Made by a program: the position numbers and the translations under genes. The notes under the pieces are model-generated. The model had not been told where the DNA came from and did not search any database. It was given only the letters and a program-made list of their open reading frames with translations. Of a stretch of DNA of 18,947 bases, positions 1 to 7,933 are shown in pieces. Each line of letters opens with the position of its first letter. Position 1 is the stretch's first letter. Origin of the DNA: Anaerolineae bacterium (GTDB lineage: Bacteria; Chloroflexota; Anaerolineae; Promineifilales; Promineifilaceae); contig JANQGC010000129.1 in assembly GCA_028277515.1 (NCBI GenBank), forward strand, positions 1 through 18,947, read 5' to 3'.

Positions 1-765
1 TTGCTTTTCCTGGCCATGGCCCTGGTCGGTCCCTTGTGCGCACCCTATGGTATGAACGAGCAAATATATGCTGTAGCCCGCCAGCCACCCTCGCCTGAGC
101 ATCTCTTTGGAACGGATCATCTGGGTCGAGATGTGTACAGCCGAGTATTATATGGTGCAAGGGAGGTGCTAGCTCAAGCAGGATTGGGCACGATTTTAGC
201 CGTTTTGTGCGGGACAATCATTGGCCTGATTTCTGGTTTTAGCGGTGGCTGGCTTGATGAAGTCACTATGCGCTTTTTTGACAGTTTGCTAGCTCTCCCT
301 GCATTGTTATTGGCATTGCTGCTTTTGGGGACCGTAGGGCGCTCAGAAAATGCTGTATTAATTGTCATCGTTGTGGTCTATACACCGATTGTTGCCAGGG
401 TGGCGCGAAGCGTTGTCCTTTCTGTACGCAACAAGGGGTTTGTAGAAGCAGCTCAACTTCAAGGTGAAAGCCGGTGGCGAATTATGTTTCGAGAGATTTT
501 ACCGTCGGTTGTTCCTGCTTTAACGGTTGAAGGTGCTTTGCGGTTTTCTTATGCTATTTTTTTGGTGGCGTCCTTGGGTTTTTTAGGAGTTGGGGTTCAG
601 CCTCCCAGCCCGAATTGGGGATTGATGGTAAATGAAGCCAGACCGCACGCAGTCGTTCTCCCTTGGGCAATGTTTTTCCCGGCAGCAGCTATCGCTTTAT
701 TGGTTATTGGTGTCAATCTTATGGCTGATGGTATAAAAAGAACCCTTCAGGCAAATAACGGATGA
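1..765 (+). CDS. Oligopeptide/dipeptide ABC transporter permease, DppC/OppC type (5'-truncated by window edge)
   Basis: This is an inner-membrane permease subunit of a peptide (or nickel/oligosaccharide) ABC importer of the DppC/OppC family. What remains is 254 residues. They include the family block FGTDHLGRDVYSRVLYGAR at about 36-54, several hydrophobic membrane segments, and the cytoplasmic EAA loop at about 147-172 (EAAQLQG, then REILPSVVP) that docks on the ATPase. Family members usually have about 20-40 more N-terminal residues before the first helix, and the reading frame is open from base 1. The TTG at position 1 is therefore more likely an internal Leu codon than the start. The stop overlaps the next gene's ATG (ATGA), which shows translational coupling to the ATPase gene. 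The substrate cannot be told from the permease, because the binding protein is not in the window. Confidence 0.9.
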   Translation: MLFLAMALVGPLCAPYGMNEQIYAVARQPPSPEHLFGTDHLGRDVYSRVLYGAREVLAQAGLGTILAVLCGTIIGLISGFSGGWLDEVTMRFFDSLLALPALLLALLLLGTVGRSENAVLIVIVVVYTPIVARVARSVVLSVRNKGFVEAAQLQGESRWRIMFREILPSVVPALTVEGALRFSYAIFLVASLGFLGVGVQPPSPNWGLMVNEARPHAVVLPWAMFFPAAAIALLVIGVNLMADGIKRTLQANNG

Positions 766-2873
766 TGGATAAAAACCCACCAGTTCTAGCGATAGATAAT
801 TTATCTGTCGCCTACCGATTTGATAAAGCGTGGCTGAATGCGGTCCGTGATTTTTCTTTAAAAATTGAACCGGGGCAAACATACGGCCTGGTAGGTGAGA
901 GTGGATCAGGTAAATCCACTATAGCCTTGGCGATTATGCAGTTCCTTAGCAAAAACGGCAGGGTTGATGAGGGTAGTATAATCTTCAACGATCAAAATCT
1001 CTTGTCATTATCGACTTCTGAAATGCGGCGAATTTGGGGCAATCAAATTTCTATGGTTCCCCAAGATCCTTTATCCTCTTTGAACCCATCGATCAGGGTT
1101 GGAGAGCAAATAGCCGAAATATTGCGGCAGCACATGGATTTAAGTAACAAAGAAGCAAGAGAAAGGGCTGTTGATCTCCTTCGAGATGTTCGTGTGCCTG
1201 ATCCGGCAAGAGTTGCTCAAAGTTACCCTCACCAGATTAGCGGAGGTATGCAGCAACGTGTATTAATTGCGATGGCCCTCAGCACGGAACCCAAGCTGCT
1301 CATCCTTGATGAGCCAACTACTGGCCTTGATGTGACAACTCAGGCTGCAATCTTGGATTTATTTCGTGACTTGATCATTGGCCGTCAAACAGCAGCCCTT
1401 TATGTAACTCACAATTTAGGGGTTGTGGCCAGTATATGTCAGCGAGTTGCCGTGCTATATGCGGGTGAACTGGTAGAAGATGCCCCGGTTGTGAATTTGT
1501 TTAACCAGCCCTGGCATCCGTATACGGAAGGATTATTGCAGAGTGTGCCTCGGCTTGGTGAAGAGGCCCAACAGATTGAATTGCAGGCCATACCTGGCAG
1601 CATACCATCGTTACAAAATCGTCCCTCAGCCTGTGTGTTTTCTCCGCGTTGCACTTTAGCAATTGATCGCTGCTTTGAAGAACGGCCATCATTAGAGACG
1701 GTTTCAGACGGCCGTCGTGTGCGCTGTCTTCGCTGGTCTGAAATGGCCGCTGGAGAAATATCTTTCCAAGGAGTTCAGGAGAGCTCCCATCCGGCAAAGA
1801 TGAAAAAAATGTTACACAATATGGATACCGCCCCTTTGATTAAAGTTCAAGACCTTCAGGTCCATTTTGATGGGCCGCGATCGCTTACTGATGTCATCAA
1901 AAGTAGGTCCGGAGAGATTATTAAAGCGGTCGATGGTGTGACATTTGATCTGAAAAGAGGTGAAATCTTAGGTATTGTTGGCGAAAGCGGAAGTGGAAAG
2001 ACTACACTAGCTCGATCCATAGTCGGTTTGGCAACACGGACCGATGGCGATATCGAGGTTTTAGGTTATGAATTGGCTGGTGATCTCAGGAGTCGGTCAT
2101 TAGAAACGCGCCGGATGTTACAGTTTGTATTTCAAAATCCTGATGAAGCGCTCAATCCATATTTAACAATTGGTCAATCATTGAGCCGCCCGATGGTTAC
2201 ATTAATGGGTAAATCACAAAAGGAAGCGAACGCCACAGTACCTCAATTACTTGAAGCGGTGCGCCTTCCAGAGGATTATATATCCAGGTATCCAACGCAG
2301 TTAAGTGGGGGAGAAAAACAGCGGGTTGCCATTGCTAGGGCATTTGCTTCTTCACCTGATTTACTAATTACGGATGAACCGGTGTCCTCATTAGATGTAT
2401 CGGTCCAGGCATCTATCTTAAATCTATTGCGAGAACTGCAATCTGAACAAACAAACGCGCTGATCTTTATTTCGCATGATCTTGCTGTCGTTGGAAACAT
2501 CGCTGACTTGATTGCAGTGATGTACCTTGGCAAAATTATGGAAATCGCACTATCGAAAGATATTTTCAAACCTCCATTTCACCCGTATACGGAAGCATTA
2601 TTATCTGCGATACCTACCCTTGACCCTGAGAACGTAAAAGATCATATTCGTCTTCAAGGGGATGTGCCTAGTCAAAGTAATTTGCCATCCGGTTGCCCAT
2701 TCCATCCGCGCTGCCCCCGCTATTTAGGTGAAATTTGCGAAAGTAAGATTCCACCTTGGCGGGAAAAAGAGGATGGAACGCGGATATTTTGCCATATTCC
2801 CCTCGATGAATTGGAATCATCACAAGTCGAATTGATTTCCAATGAGTTTTATCTGGATAGTAAAGAAATATAA
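762..2873 (+). CDS. Fused double ATPase of peptide ABC transporter (DppD-DppF / OppD-OppF fusion)
   Basis: This 703-residue protein carries two complete ABC ATPase domains in one chain, replacing the separate DppD and DppF subunits that power peptide import. Domain 1 (about 8-325) has Walker A GESGSGKS at 45-52, Q-loop Q101, signature ISGGMQQ at 159-165, Walker B LLILDEP at 179-185 and switch H217. Domain 2 (about 357-680) has Walker A GESGSGKT at 407-414, Q458, signature LSGGEKQ at 514-520, Walker B LLITDEP at 534-540 and switch H572. Each half ends in the oligopeptide-transporter C-terminal extension with four cysteines: C291, C297, C304 and C322, and C645, C651, C659 and C677. Both ATP sites look intact. 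The start ATG at 762 overlaps the stop of the permease gene, and the permease B gene follows after 5 bases. Fused ATPases of this kind are common in several phyla. Confidence 0.93.
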   Translation: MMDKNPPVLAIDNLSVAYRFDKAWLNAVRDFSLKIEPGQTYGLVGESGSGKSTIALAIMQFLSKNGRVDEGSIIFNDQNLLSLSTSEMRRIWGNQISMVPQDPLSSLNPSIRVGEQIAEILRQHMDLSNKEARERAVDLLRDVRVPDPARVAQSYPHQISGGMQQRVLIAMALSTEPKLLILDEPTTGLDVTTQAAILDLFRDLIIGRQTAALYVTHNLGVVASICQRVAVLYAGELVEDAPVVNLFNQPWHPYTEGLLQSVPRLGEEAQQIELQAIPGSIPSLQNRPSACVFSPRCTLAIDRCFEERPSLETVSDGRRVRCLRWSEMAAGEISFQGVQESSHPAKMKKMLHNMDTAPLIKVQDLQVHFDGPRSLTDVIKSRSGEIIKAVDGVTFDLKRGEILGIVGESGSGKTTLARSIVGLATRTDGDIEVLGYELAGDLRSRSLETRRMLQFVFQNPDEALNPYLTIGQSLSRPMVTLMGKSQKEANATVPQLLEAVRLPEDYISRYPTQLSGGEKQRVAIARAFASSPDLLITDEPVSSLDVSVQASILNLLRELQSEQTNALIFISHDLAVVGNIADLIAVMYLGKIMEIALSKDIFKPPFHPYTEALLSAIPTLDPENVKDHIRLQGDVPSQSNLPSGCPFHPRCPRYLGEICESKIPPWREKEDGTRIFCHIPLDELESSQVELISNEFYLDSKEI

Positions 2874-2878
2874 GCGAT

Positions 2879-3823
2879 ATGACCCGTTATATCATTCGTC
2901 GGGTTGCATTCCTGGCACTCACTTTATTATTAACGTCATTAATAATCTTTATCATTACCCAGTATCTGCCGGGTGATGTTGCACGGATTGTCTTAGGGCG
3001 GGAAGCGGGACAGGAGCAGTTAGAGGCGTTTCGAGAGGAATTCGGATTGAATGATCCTCTGCCTGTTCAATATTTCCGCTGGTTAACCAATTTTGTACAG
3101 GGCGATTGGGGAAGATCGTTAAGCACAAGGTCAGATATCTATCCTGTGGTCATGACCCGCTTGCAAAACTCTCTCATGCTGGCGGCGTTAACCATGCTAA
3201 TTGGGGTTCCTTTATCAATTTTTTTAGGTGTCATCGCCGGGTTGAATGAGGATAAACCGGCCGATAACATGATAAGTATTGCCTCATTATCGGTTGTAGG
3301 ATTACCTGAATTTGTTACTGGGATTATTCTAATCGAGTTTTTTTCGCGTCGCCTAGGGCTATTGCCGGCTAATTCATCAATTCCCCCCAATGCTACTTTT
3401 TTCGAGGCTTTGCCGATGTTGGTACTACCGGCAATGACAGCGACCCTCGTCTTATTGGCCTATATCGCACGACTGACCCGTGCTGGGGTCGTTGAAGAAC
3501 TAAAGAAACCGTATGTCCGTACAGCCACCTTGAAAGGCATTTCAAGTTCCTCTGTTACTTATAAGCATGTTCTGCGCAATGCCTTAATGCCAACCATAAC
3601 TGTTGTGGCGATCAGCTTCGGATGGCTTATCAGCGGGTTAATCGTCATTGAGAACGTATTTAATTATCCAGGCTTAGGGCGCTTGTTGGTATTTGCCATC
3701 GACCGGCAAGATCTGCCATTATTACAAGCAGTGACGATGATCACTGTATTTGGTTTTGCGTTTGCCAATCTTGCGGCCGATATATTTTATGCATACCTTG
3801 ACCCACGAATTCGTCTCAGTTAA
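2879..3823 (+). CDS. Oligopeptide/dipeptide ABC transporter permease, DppB/OppB type
   Basis: This is the second inner-membrane permease of the importer; it should pair with the DppC-type subunit to form the translocation path. At 314 residues it is of normal family length. It has the typical N-terminus (RYIIRR followed by a long hydrophobic helix at about 9-30), the periplasmic block with LPGD at 30-33 and FGLNDPLPVQY at 55-65, and about six membrane segments. The EAA-type loop lies at about 213-240 (TATLKG, then HVLRNALMPT). It starts 5 bases after the ATPase stop with no visible Shine-Dalgarno, so it is probably translated by coupling. The gene order C, DF, B is unusual: most operons run binding protein, B, C, D, F. 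It is the last gene of the operon, and only a weak 5-bp hairpin follows. Confidence 0.93.
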   Translation: MTRYIIRRVAFLALTLLLTSLIIFIITQYLPGDVARIVLGREAGQEQLEAFREEFGLNDPLPVQYFRWLTNFVQGDWGRSLSTRSDIYPVVMTRLQNSLMLAALTMLIGVPLSIFLGVIAGLNEDKPADNMISIASLSVVGLPEFVTGIILIEFFSRRLGLLPANSSIPPNATFFEALPMLVLPAMTATLVLLAYIARLTRAGVVEELKKPYVRTATLKGISSSSVTYKHVLRNALMPTITVVAISFGWLISGLIVIENVFNYPGLGRLLVFAIDRQDLPLLQAVTMITVFGFAFANLAADIFYAYLDPRIRLS

Positions 3824-3892
3824 AACATTCGCATAAGGTATGCTATTTCTTAAGTTAGATATCCAATCACCAAAAACTTAATAAGATGCCTG

Positions 3893-3963
3893 AGCAGGTA
3901 AGGGGATTCGAACCCCTAATAATTGCTTGGGAAGCAATTGTGATACCCTTTCACCATACCTGC
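3893..3963 (-). tRNA. tRNA-Gly (anticodon CCC)
   Basis: On the minus strand the sequence folds into a full cloverleaf. The acceptor stem GCAGGTA/TACCTGC has seven perfect pairs. The D arm is GTGA/TCAC with loop AAGGGTA. The anticodon stem ATTGC/GCAAT holds loop TTCCCAA, giving anticodon CCC, which reads GGG glycine codons. The variable loop is TATT. The T arm is AGGGG, loop TTCGAAT, CCCCT. The discriminator base is U73, as usual for bacterial tRNA-Gly, and the 3' CCA is not encoded. A consensus promoter lies just upstream. It stands alone between two protein genes of opposite strand. Confidence 0.97.
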
Positions 3964-3974
3964 AACTAATTCCG

Positions 3975-4003
3975 ATTATAGGCAGGCGTTTGGACTGTGT
4001 CAA
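3975..4003 (-). promoter_or_regulatory. Sigma-70-type promoter of tRNA-Gly
   Basis: Read on the minus strand, TTGACA (3998-4003) and TATAAT (3975-3980) are separated by exactly 17 bases. Both hexamers match the consensus in all six positions. Transcription should start near 3968, only about five bases before the mature 5' end of the tRNA. The location directly upstream of a stable RNA gene supports it. Confidence 0.85.
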
Positions 4004-4192
4004 ATATACAAAACCCACCCAAAACCAAGAGGTTTATAGCGGTTTTGCGTAAATATTCTGCTTGCGCTCGCTGACATTGGCTTTTATAATTACCTCGTTA
4101 GGCGCGTTTAAATATATAAATGAGGCACGATTTTGTTGGGCTTTACTTAGGAGTATTCAGTATTTTAAAAGTAAAGCGATATTCAATAGAAG
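4004..4192. other. Non-coding stretch between tRNA-Gly promoter and regulator gene
   Basis: Together with the tRNA and the space after permease B, this makes a 369-base stretch without a protein gene (3824-4192). Beyond the tRNA, its promoter and the regulator promoter at 4062-4090, it holds an AT-rich leader of about 100 bases. A small open frame from 4120 overlaps the regulator gene in another frame and has no support as a gene. Confidence 0.5.
4062..4090 (+). promoter_or_regulatory. Probable promoter of the OmpR-like regulator gene
   Basis: TTGCGC (4062-4067) and a perfect TATAAT (4085-4090) are spaced by 17 bases on the plus strand. The -10 box is ideal and the -35 box matches only its TTG. 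Transcription would begin near 4097 and leave a leader of roughly 95 bases before the ATG at 4193. A second AT-rich run follows, so the start site is not certain. Confidence 0.5.
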
Positions 4193-4903
4193 ATGACAAA
4201 ACACAAAACCATACTTTTAGTCGAGGGAAATCGTGCCGGCAACGACTCATTGTCTATTTCTCTTATAAACGCGGAATTTATAGTAAAAATATGCCACACA
4301 GGGCGCAAAGCTATTAATGCCGCGCAGAGTAACATTCCCGACCTCGTTGTGTTTGATGCTTCATCTCTCCGCTCTAATGGCGCGCGAACTTGCCGGAGAT
4401 TGCGGGGAATTGTCGGTGACAATCCGATTATTCATTGTCGATCGGCAGGGGAACCACAACAATCAGATATTCCTGCAGATGTTTTTCTTGAACAACCATT
4501 TACCGGAAGAAAATTATTAAATCGTGTACGTGATTTGCTGCCGGCGGATCCATTGAAGGAAGAGGTCGTTCGCTTCGGCCATCTTGTTTTTTTTAGGTCT
4601 AAGCGAGCTGTTCAAATTGAGGGTAGGGGAGAGTTTCGTCTGACTCCCAAATTGGCTCAACTTCTCGAAGAATTTTTACGCCATCCAAATGAACTTGTTA
4701 GCAGGAAGCAATTAATGGTGAATGTCTGGAATACACACTATGTGGGCGACACAAGAACTTTAGATGTTCACATACGATGGGTTAGAGAATCAATTGAAAA
4801 AGACCCCTCGAACCCTGAGATTTTGCAAACGGTTCGCGGCAAAGGATTTATCTTGTCTTTTCCGGGAGCAGTCAAAAAAAAGCCGGTTAAAACGTATCAT
4901 TAA
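4193..4903 (+). CDS. OmpR/PhoB-like winged-helix regulator with degenerate receiver domain
   Basis: The 236-residue protein has the two-domain layout of an OmpR/PhoB response regulator. Residues 5-118 resemble a receiver and residues 125-222 a DNA-binding winged helix (LTPKLAQLLEEFL at 150-162, ELVSRKQL at 167-174, recognition region TRTLDVHIRWVRESIE at 187-202, wing TVRGKGF at 213-219). The receiver is odd. D55 is where the phosphoacceptor should be, but the acidic pair is reduced to E11-G12, the conserved Thr/Ser site falls on R83-S84, and the usual Lys of KP is Q101. The protein may therefore work without phosphorylation, as known atypical response regulators do. No histidine kinase gene is adjacent. 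There is no clear Shine-Dalgarno (GAAG lies directly before the ATG), but an in-frame stop shortly upstream limits other starts. Its targets are unknown. Confidence 0.85.
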   Translation: MTKHKTILLVEGNRAGNDSLSISLINAEFIVKICHTGRKAINAAQSNIPDLVVFDASSLRSNGARTCRRLRGIVGDNPIIHCRSAGEPQQSDIPADVFLEQPFTGRKLLNRVRDLLPADPLKEEVVRFGHLVFFRSKRAVQIEGRGEFRLTPKLAQLLEEFLRHPNELVSRKQLMVNVWNTHYVGDTRTLDVHIRWVRESIEKDPSNPEILQTVRGKGFILSFPGAVKKKPVKTYH

Positions 4904-4914
4904 GAGCTTGATCT

Positions 4915-4942
4915 AAAAACACCATCACTTGCTTGGATGGTG
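4915..4942 (-). terminator. Rho-independent terminator of rpsT
   Basis: On the minus strand a stem CACCATC/GATGGTG (4936-4942 with 4920-4926, loop of nine bases) is followed at once by TTTTT. It lies 30 bases past the rpsT stop. On the plus strand the hairpin is followed by only a poor T-run, so it probably serves rpsT mainly, although the converging regulator gene ends 16 bases away. Confidence 0.8.
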
Positions 4943-4971
4943 CTCCATTTATACTATTCAAAATAATTAGA

Positions 4972-5247
4972 TTAAGCAGCTTCTTTGCGTGCATGAGCCA
5001 AGGCAGCCATCAATCGCCCTTTCCGTCTTGCAGCATTTCGTGGGTGGATAACTCGCCTTCGTGCGGATTTATCCAAAGCTTTATATGCATGACGGGCCAC
5101 CTCTTCAGCGTCATCTAATTTGCCACTATCGATGAGTTGGCGGGTTTTCTTGATGTAGGTACGGGCCGACGACCGATAAACGCGATTGCGCTCGGTACGT
5201 TTCGCTGTTTGTCTTATTCTTTTTTTGGCAGATTGAATGTTAGCCAA
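4972..5247 (-). CDS. rpsT: 30S ribosomal protein S20
   Basis: This small, strongly basic 91-residue protein is ribosomal protein S20, which binds 16S rRNA early in assembly of the small subunit. The N-terminus MANIQSAKKRIRQ, the central SGKLDDAEEVARHAYKALDK and the C-terminal HPRNAARRKGRL are typical S20 blocks, and the length fits. The start codon is TTG, chosen because it gives the conserved MANI start and sits 8 bases after the strong Shine-Dalgarno GGAGGAA. The gene has its own promoter at 5309-5337 and its own terminator at 4915-4942, so it is probably a single-gene unit although glgB lies upstream on the same strand. In E. coli, rpsT also starts with UUG, and that codon matters for autoregulation by S20; a similar control here is inference. 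Confidence 0.97.
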   Translation of the reverse strand: MANIQSAKKRIRQTAKRTERNRVYRSSARTYIKKTRQLIDSGKLDDAEEVARHAYKALDKSARRRVIHPRNAARRKGRLMAALAHARKEAA

Positions 5248-5255
5248 GGTAAAAA

Positions 5256-5262
5256 TTCCTCC
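5256..5262 (-). promoter_or_regulatory. Strong ribosome binding site of rpsT that fixes the TTG start
   Basis: On the minus strand GGAGGAA stands 8 bases before the TTG at 5245-5247. It is the clearest Shine-Dalgarno in the window and decides the non-ATG start. Most other genes here have weak sites or none. Confidence 0.8.
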
Positions 5263-5308
5263 GAACTAAATGATAGCCTTATTCATAAGTAGGCGTCAAA
5301 ACCCACCT

Positions 5309-5337
5309 ATATTAGCATGTTAGGCGGCAGATTTCAA
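5309..5337 (-). promoter_or_regulatory. Probable promoter of rpsT
   Basis: On the minus strand TTGAAA (5332-5337) and TAATAT (5309-5314) are 17 bases apart, a good sigma-70-type arrangement. Transcription would begin near 5302 and give a leader of about 55 bases. The promoter lies just after the glgB stop codon, within the short glgB-rpsT gap. Confidence 0.7.
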
Positions 5338-5368
5338 ATGAGAATTTGATTAATCTTGAGCCTACTCA

Positions 5369-7570
5369 CTATTCCTCATCTCCTTCCAATTTAAAGTACA
5401 CGCTTGCCAATGGGGGCAGGGTGATAAAAATGGATTGCGGTTGATCGTGCCAGGGTATGGGTTCGCTCGCTATTTTATTATTTATGACACTGCTTCCTCC
5501 ATAACGTTCAGCATCAGTGTTCAAGATTTCGTCATAAGTACCTGCGGCTGGAACCCCTAATCGATAGTCATGTCGTACAACTGGGGTGAAATTGCATACA
5601 ACACAGATGGTGTCGTTTTTATCTGCCGCTCGACGGCCGTATGCTAAAATACTGCGCTCGCCATCCATTAAGTCAATCCAATAAAAGCCCTCCCAGGAGT
5701 AGTCTTCCTCGTATAGTGCCGGCTCGTTTTGATACAGTTCATTTAAATCCCGAACAAGTAATTGCAGCCCTTTATGCTTTTCATCTTGCTCGAGTAAATG
5801 CCAGTCCAGGCTTTGGGCTTCATTCCATTCCCGCCATTGACCAAACTCGCTTCCCATGAACTGTAATTTTTTCCCAGGATGACTCCATTGATACCCATAG
5901 AGCAAACGCAAGTTGGCAAACTTTTGCCAGATATCACCCGGCATTTTGTCCAGCATGTTTTTCTTTAAATGGACGACTTCATCATGAGAGAAGGGGAGAA
6001 CGAATCGTTCACTAAATGCATAAAGCAATGAAAAAGTTAGGGTTCCATGATGATAAGACCGATATATGGGATCATTTTCAAAATATTGCAGCGTATCATG
6101 CATCCAGCCCATATTCCATTTGTAGGTAAATCCAAGACCTCCTTCAGAGACAGGTTTGGTTACCCCAGGCCAGGAGGTTGATTCCTCAGCGAGGGTGATG
6201 GTTCCTGGAAAATATTGCTCGACAGCGTGGTTGAACCGGCGAATGAAATCAATGGCATCTAAGTTTTCTCGACCACCATAACGATTTGGGATCCATTCAC
6301 CAGGTTTTCGGGAGAAATCTAAATAGAGCATCGAGGCGACGGCATCGACGCGTAGGCCATCAATATGATATTTATCAAGCCAGAAAAGAGCGTTGCTGAT
6401 TAAAAATTGCCTGACTTCATTTCGGCCGTAATTAAAAATATATGTCCCCCAATCGGGATGGGCGCCCTGGCGCGGATCTTCATGCTCATATAAATGTGTT
6501 CCATCAAAAAAGCCTAATCCAACTTCGTCCTTCGGATAGTGAGCAGGCACCCAATCCAAAATCACCCCAATGCCCGCCTGATGGCAGGTGTCGACAAATG
6601 CCTGAAATTGATCGGGGGTTCCAAAGCGGCTTGTTGGCGCAAAAAACCCTGTCACCTGGTAGCCCCAGGAACCATCGAAGGGGTGTTCGGTAATTGGCAA
6701 TAACTCTATGTGGGTGTAGCCCATATCTTTTACATAAGGGACAAGATCGCAGGCCAAATCTTTATAAGTCAACCATTCCCAACCATTTTTTCTCCTCCAA
6801 GAGCCAAGATGTACCTCATAAATGCTAATAGGGGCATCAGGCTGTTGCCTGGAAGCGCGTTCTTCCATCCACTGCTGATCACCCCAGGTGTATTTTTCAA
6901 TGTCCCATACAATGGAAGCATTTTTCGGCCGTAACTCAGAGAAGAAGCCAATTGGATCAGCTTTTTTAACCATGTAATTGTCGTAACGCGTTTTTATTTC
7001 ATATTTATAGAGCGTGCCCTCTCCAATTCCGGGAATAAAGATTTCCCAAATACCCGTGTTGGGGTGGAATCGCATGGAATGGCGACGGCCGTCCCATTGA
7101 TTAAAATCACCAACCACGCTAACCCTTGAGGCATTAGGTGCCCACAATGAAAATAGAACACCATCGCTCCCATTTAGCTCAGTGACGTGCGCTCCTAATT
7201 TTTCATACATCATTGTATGAGTGCCTTCTGCCAGCAGATGTTCATCAAAGTCAGTGCGCGTTGATGGAAAAGAGTATGGATCTTCATATAGTAATAGATC
7301 GCCACCATAAGATCCAAACCTAAATAGATAACCAACAGGCAGTTCAAAGTTAGGCAGGAACACTTCAAAAAAACCATCCTCTTTAACTCTTTCCATTGGA
7401 TATATCTTTTTGCTGCTAAGCATGACTTCAGCACTTTCAGCCAATGGCAAGAAGGCACGAATGACAACACCATCCTGATAAGAATGAGGACCTAGTATTG
7501 AAAAGGGGTCTCCATGATACCCTCCAACAATGGCATCTATTTCTTCATATGGAATTGTTGGGTAATCCAT
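5369..7570 (-). CDS. glgB: 1,4-alpha-glucan (glycogen) branching enzyme, GH13
   Basis: This enzyme cuts an alpha-1,4 glucan chain and reattaches it by an alpha-1,6 bond, the branching step of glycogen synthesis in the cytoplasm. The 733 residues match full-length GlgB with both N-terminal beta domains: N1 at about 13-110 ([14 protein letters not shown]) and N2 at about 135-225 ([18 protein letters not shown]). The GH13 barrel covers about 250-600. Its catalytic residues are visible: nucleophile D409 in GLRVDAV, acid/base E462 in LAEEST, and H529-D530 in FSHDEVVH. The 53-residue spacing of nucleophile and acid/base is the same as in E. coli Glg[11 protein letters not shown] at 337-346 is another family block. 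The start ATG follows AGAGG at a rather long 12 bases. No other glg gene is in the window. Confidence 0.97.
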   Translation of the reverse strand: MDYPTIPYEEIDAIVGGYHGDPFSILGPHSYQDGVVIRAFLPLAESAEVMLSSKKIYPMERVKEDGFFEVFLPNFELPVGYLFRFGSYGGDLLLYEDPYSFPSTRTDFDEHLLAEGTHTMMYEKLGAHVTELNGSDGVLFSLWAPNASRVSVVGDFNQWDGRRHSMRFHPNTGIWEIFIPGIGEGTLYKYEIKTRYDNYMVKKADPIGFFSELRPKNASIVWDIEKYTWGDQQWMEERASRQQPDAPISIYEVHLGSWRRKNGWEWLTYKDLACDLVPYVKDMGYTHIELLPITEHPFDGSWGYQVTGFFAPTSRFGTPDQFQAFVDTCHQAGIGVILDWVPAHYPKDEVGLGFFDGTHLYEHEDPRQGAHPDWGTYIFNYGRNEVRQFLISNALFWLDKYHIDGLRVDAVASMLYLDFSRKPGEWIPNRYGGRENLDAIDFIRRFNHAVEQYFPGTITLAEESTSWPGVTKPVSEGGLGFTYKWNMGWMHDTLQYFENDPIYRSYHHGTLTFSLLYAFSERFVLPFSHDEVVHLKKNMLDKMPGDIWQKFANLRLLYGYQWSHPGKKLQFMGSEFGQWREWNEAQSLDWHLLEQDEKHKGLQLLVRDLNELYQNEPALYEEDYSWEGFYWIDLMDGERSILAYGRRAADKNDTICVVCNFTPVVRHDYRLGVPAAGTYDEILNTDAERYGGSSVINNKIASEPIPWHDQPQSIFITLPPLASVYFKLEGDEE

Positions 7571-7615
7571 TTATTCAATTTTCCTCTCTTGTAAATACAC
7601 ACTTATTCAATTTGT

Positions 7616-7644
7616 AAATTAGCAGATATATATGCAAAAGGCAA
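7616..7644 (-). promoter_or_regulatory. Possible glgB promoter
   Basis: On the minus strand TTGCCT (7639-7644) and TAATTT (7616-7621) are 17 bases apart. The -35 box matches four of six consensus bases and the -10 box only three, so this is a weak candidate. Transcription would begin about 40 bases before the glgB ATG. Confidence 0.3.
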
Positions 7645-7933
7645 CTAGAGAGAAATCTATTGGTTTTGACATTCTAGGTGATTTTTTAGAGAAACACACA
7701 TGGTTAAGCTAACGTACATTAAATTAAGTATACGACTATTTAACAAGGGGTGGTCACGTGAGATTATCCACCACCCCAATGATGGAGGTCTAGAGAAGCG
7801 GTAGCCTTACCGCATGTAAAAAACAAATAGCCAATCTGTGATGTGCTAAGAGATTATTAGCGCATTTATTGTAGCAACGTGGTCTGAGTTACAATGTTCC
7901 ATTGATATTTAGGTTACCCTGATAGATATTTTA
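7645..7933. other. Divergent non-coding region between glgB and first C39 gene, with two hairpins
   Basis: The whole gap between the divergent starts is 363 bases (7571-7933). It holds an 8-bp perfect inverted repeat GGGGTGGT/ACCACCCC (7747-7754 with 7770-7777, loop of 15) and a 6-bp hairpin GCGGTA/TACCGC (7798-7803 with 7808-7813, loop of four). Neither is followed by a T-run on either strand, so they do not look like terminators. A TACAAT at 7890-7895 could be the -10 box of the plus-strand gene, but no good -35 box is seen. No reading frame in it looks like a gene. Confidence 0.5.

Noticed and set aside
3831..3850. Hairpin GCATA/TATGC after the permease B stop, followed by TATTTCTT
   Set aside because: The stem has only five pairs, three of them A-T, with a three-base loop and a broken T-run. 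It is too weak to call a terminator on either strand.
4120..4317. 65-codon open frame starting before the OmpR-like regulator
   Set aside because: It overlaps the well-supported regulator gene in another frame, has no ribosome site and shows no recognisable motif.
7666..7695. TTGACA at about 7666 on the plus strand as a promoter for the first C39 gene
   Set aside because: No -10-like hexamer is found 16-18 bases downstream, and it lies more than 250 bases before the gene.
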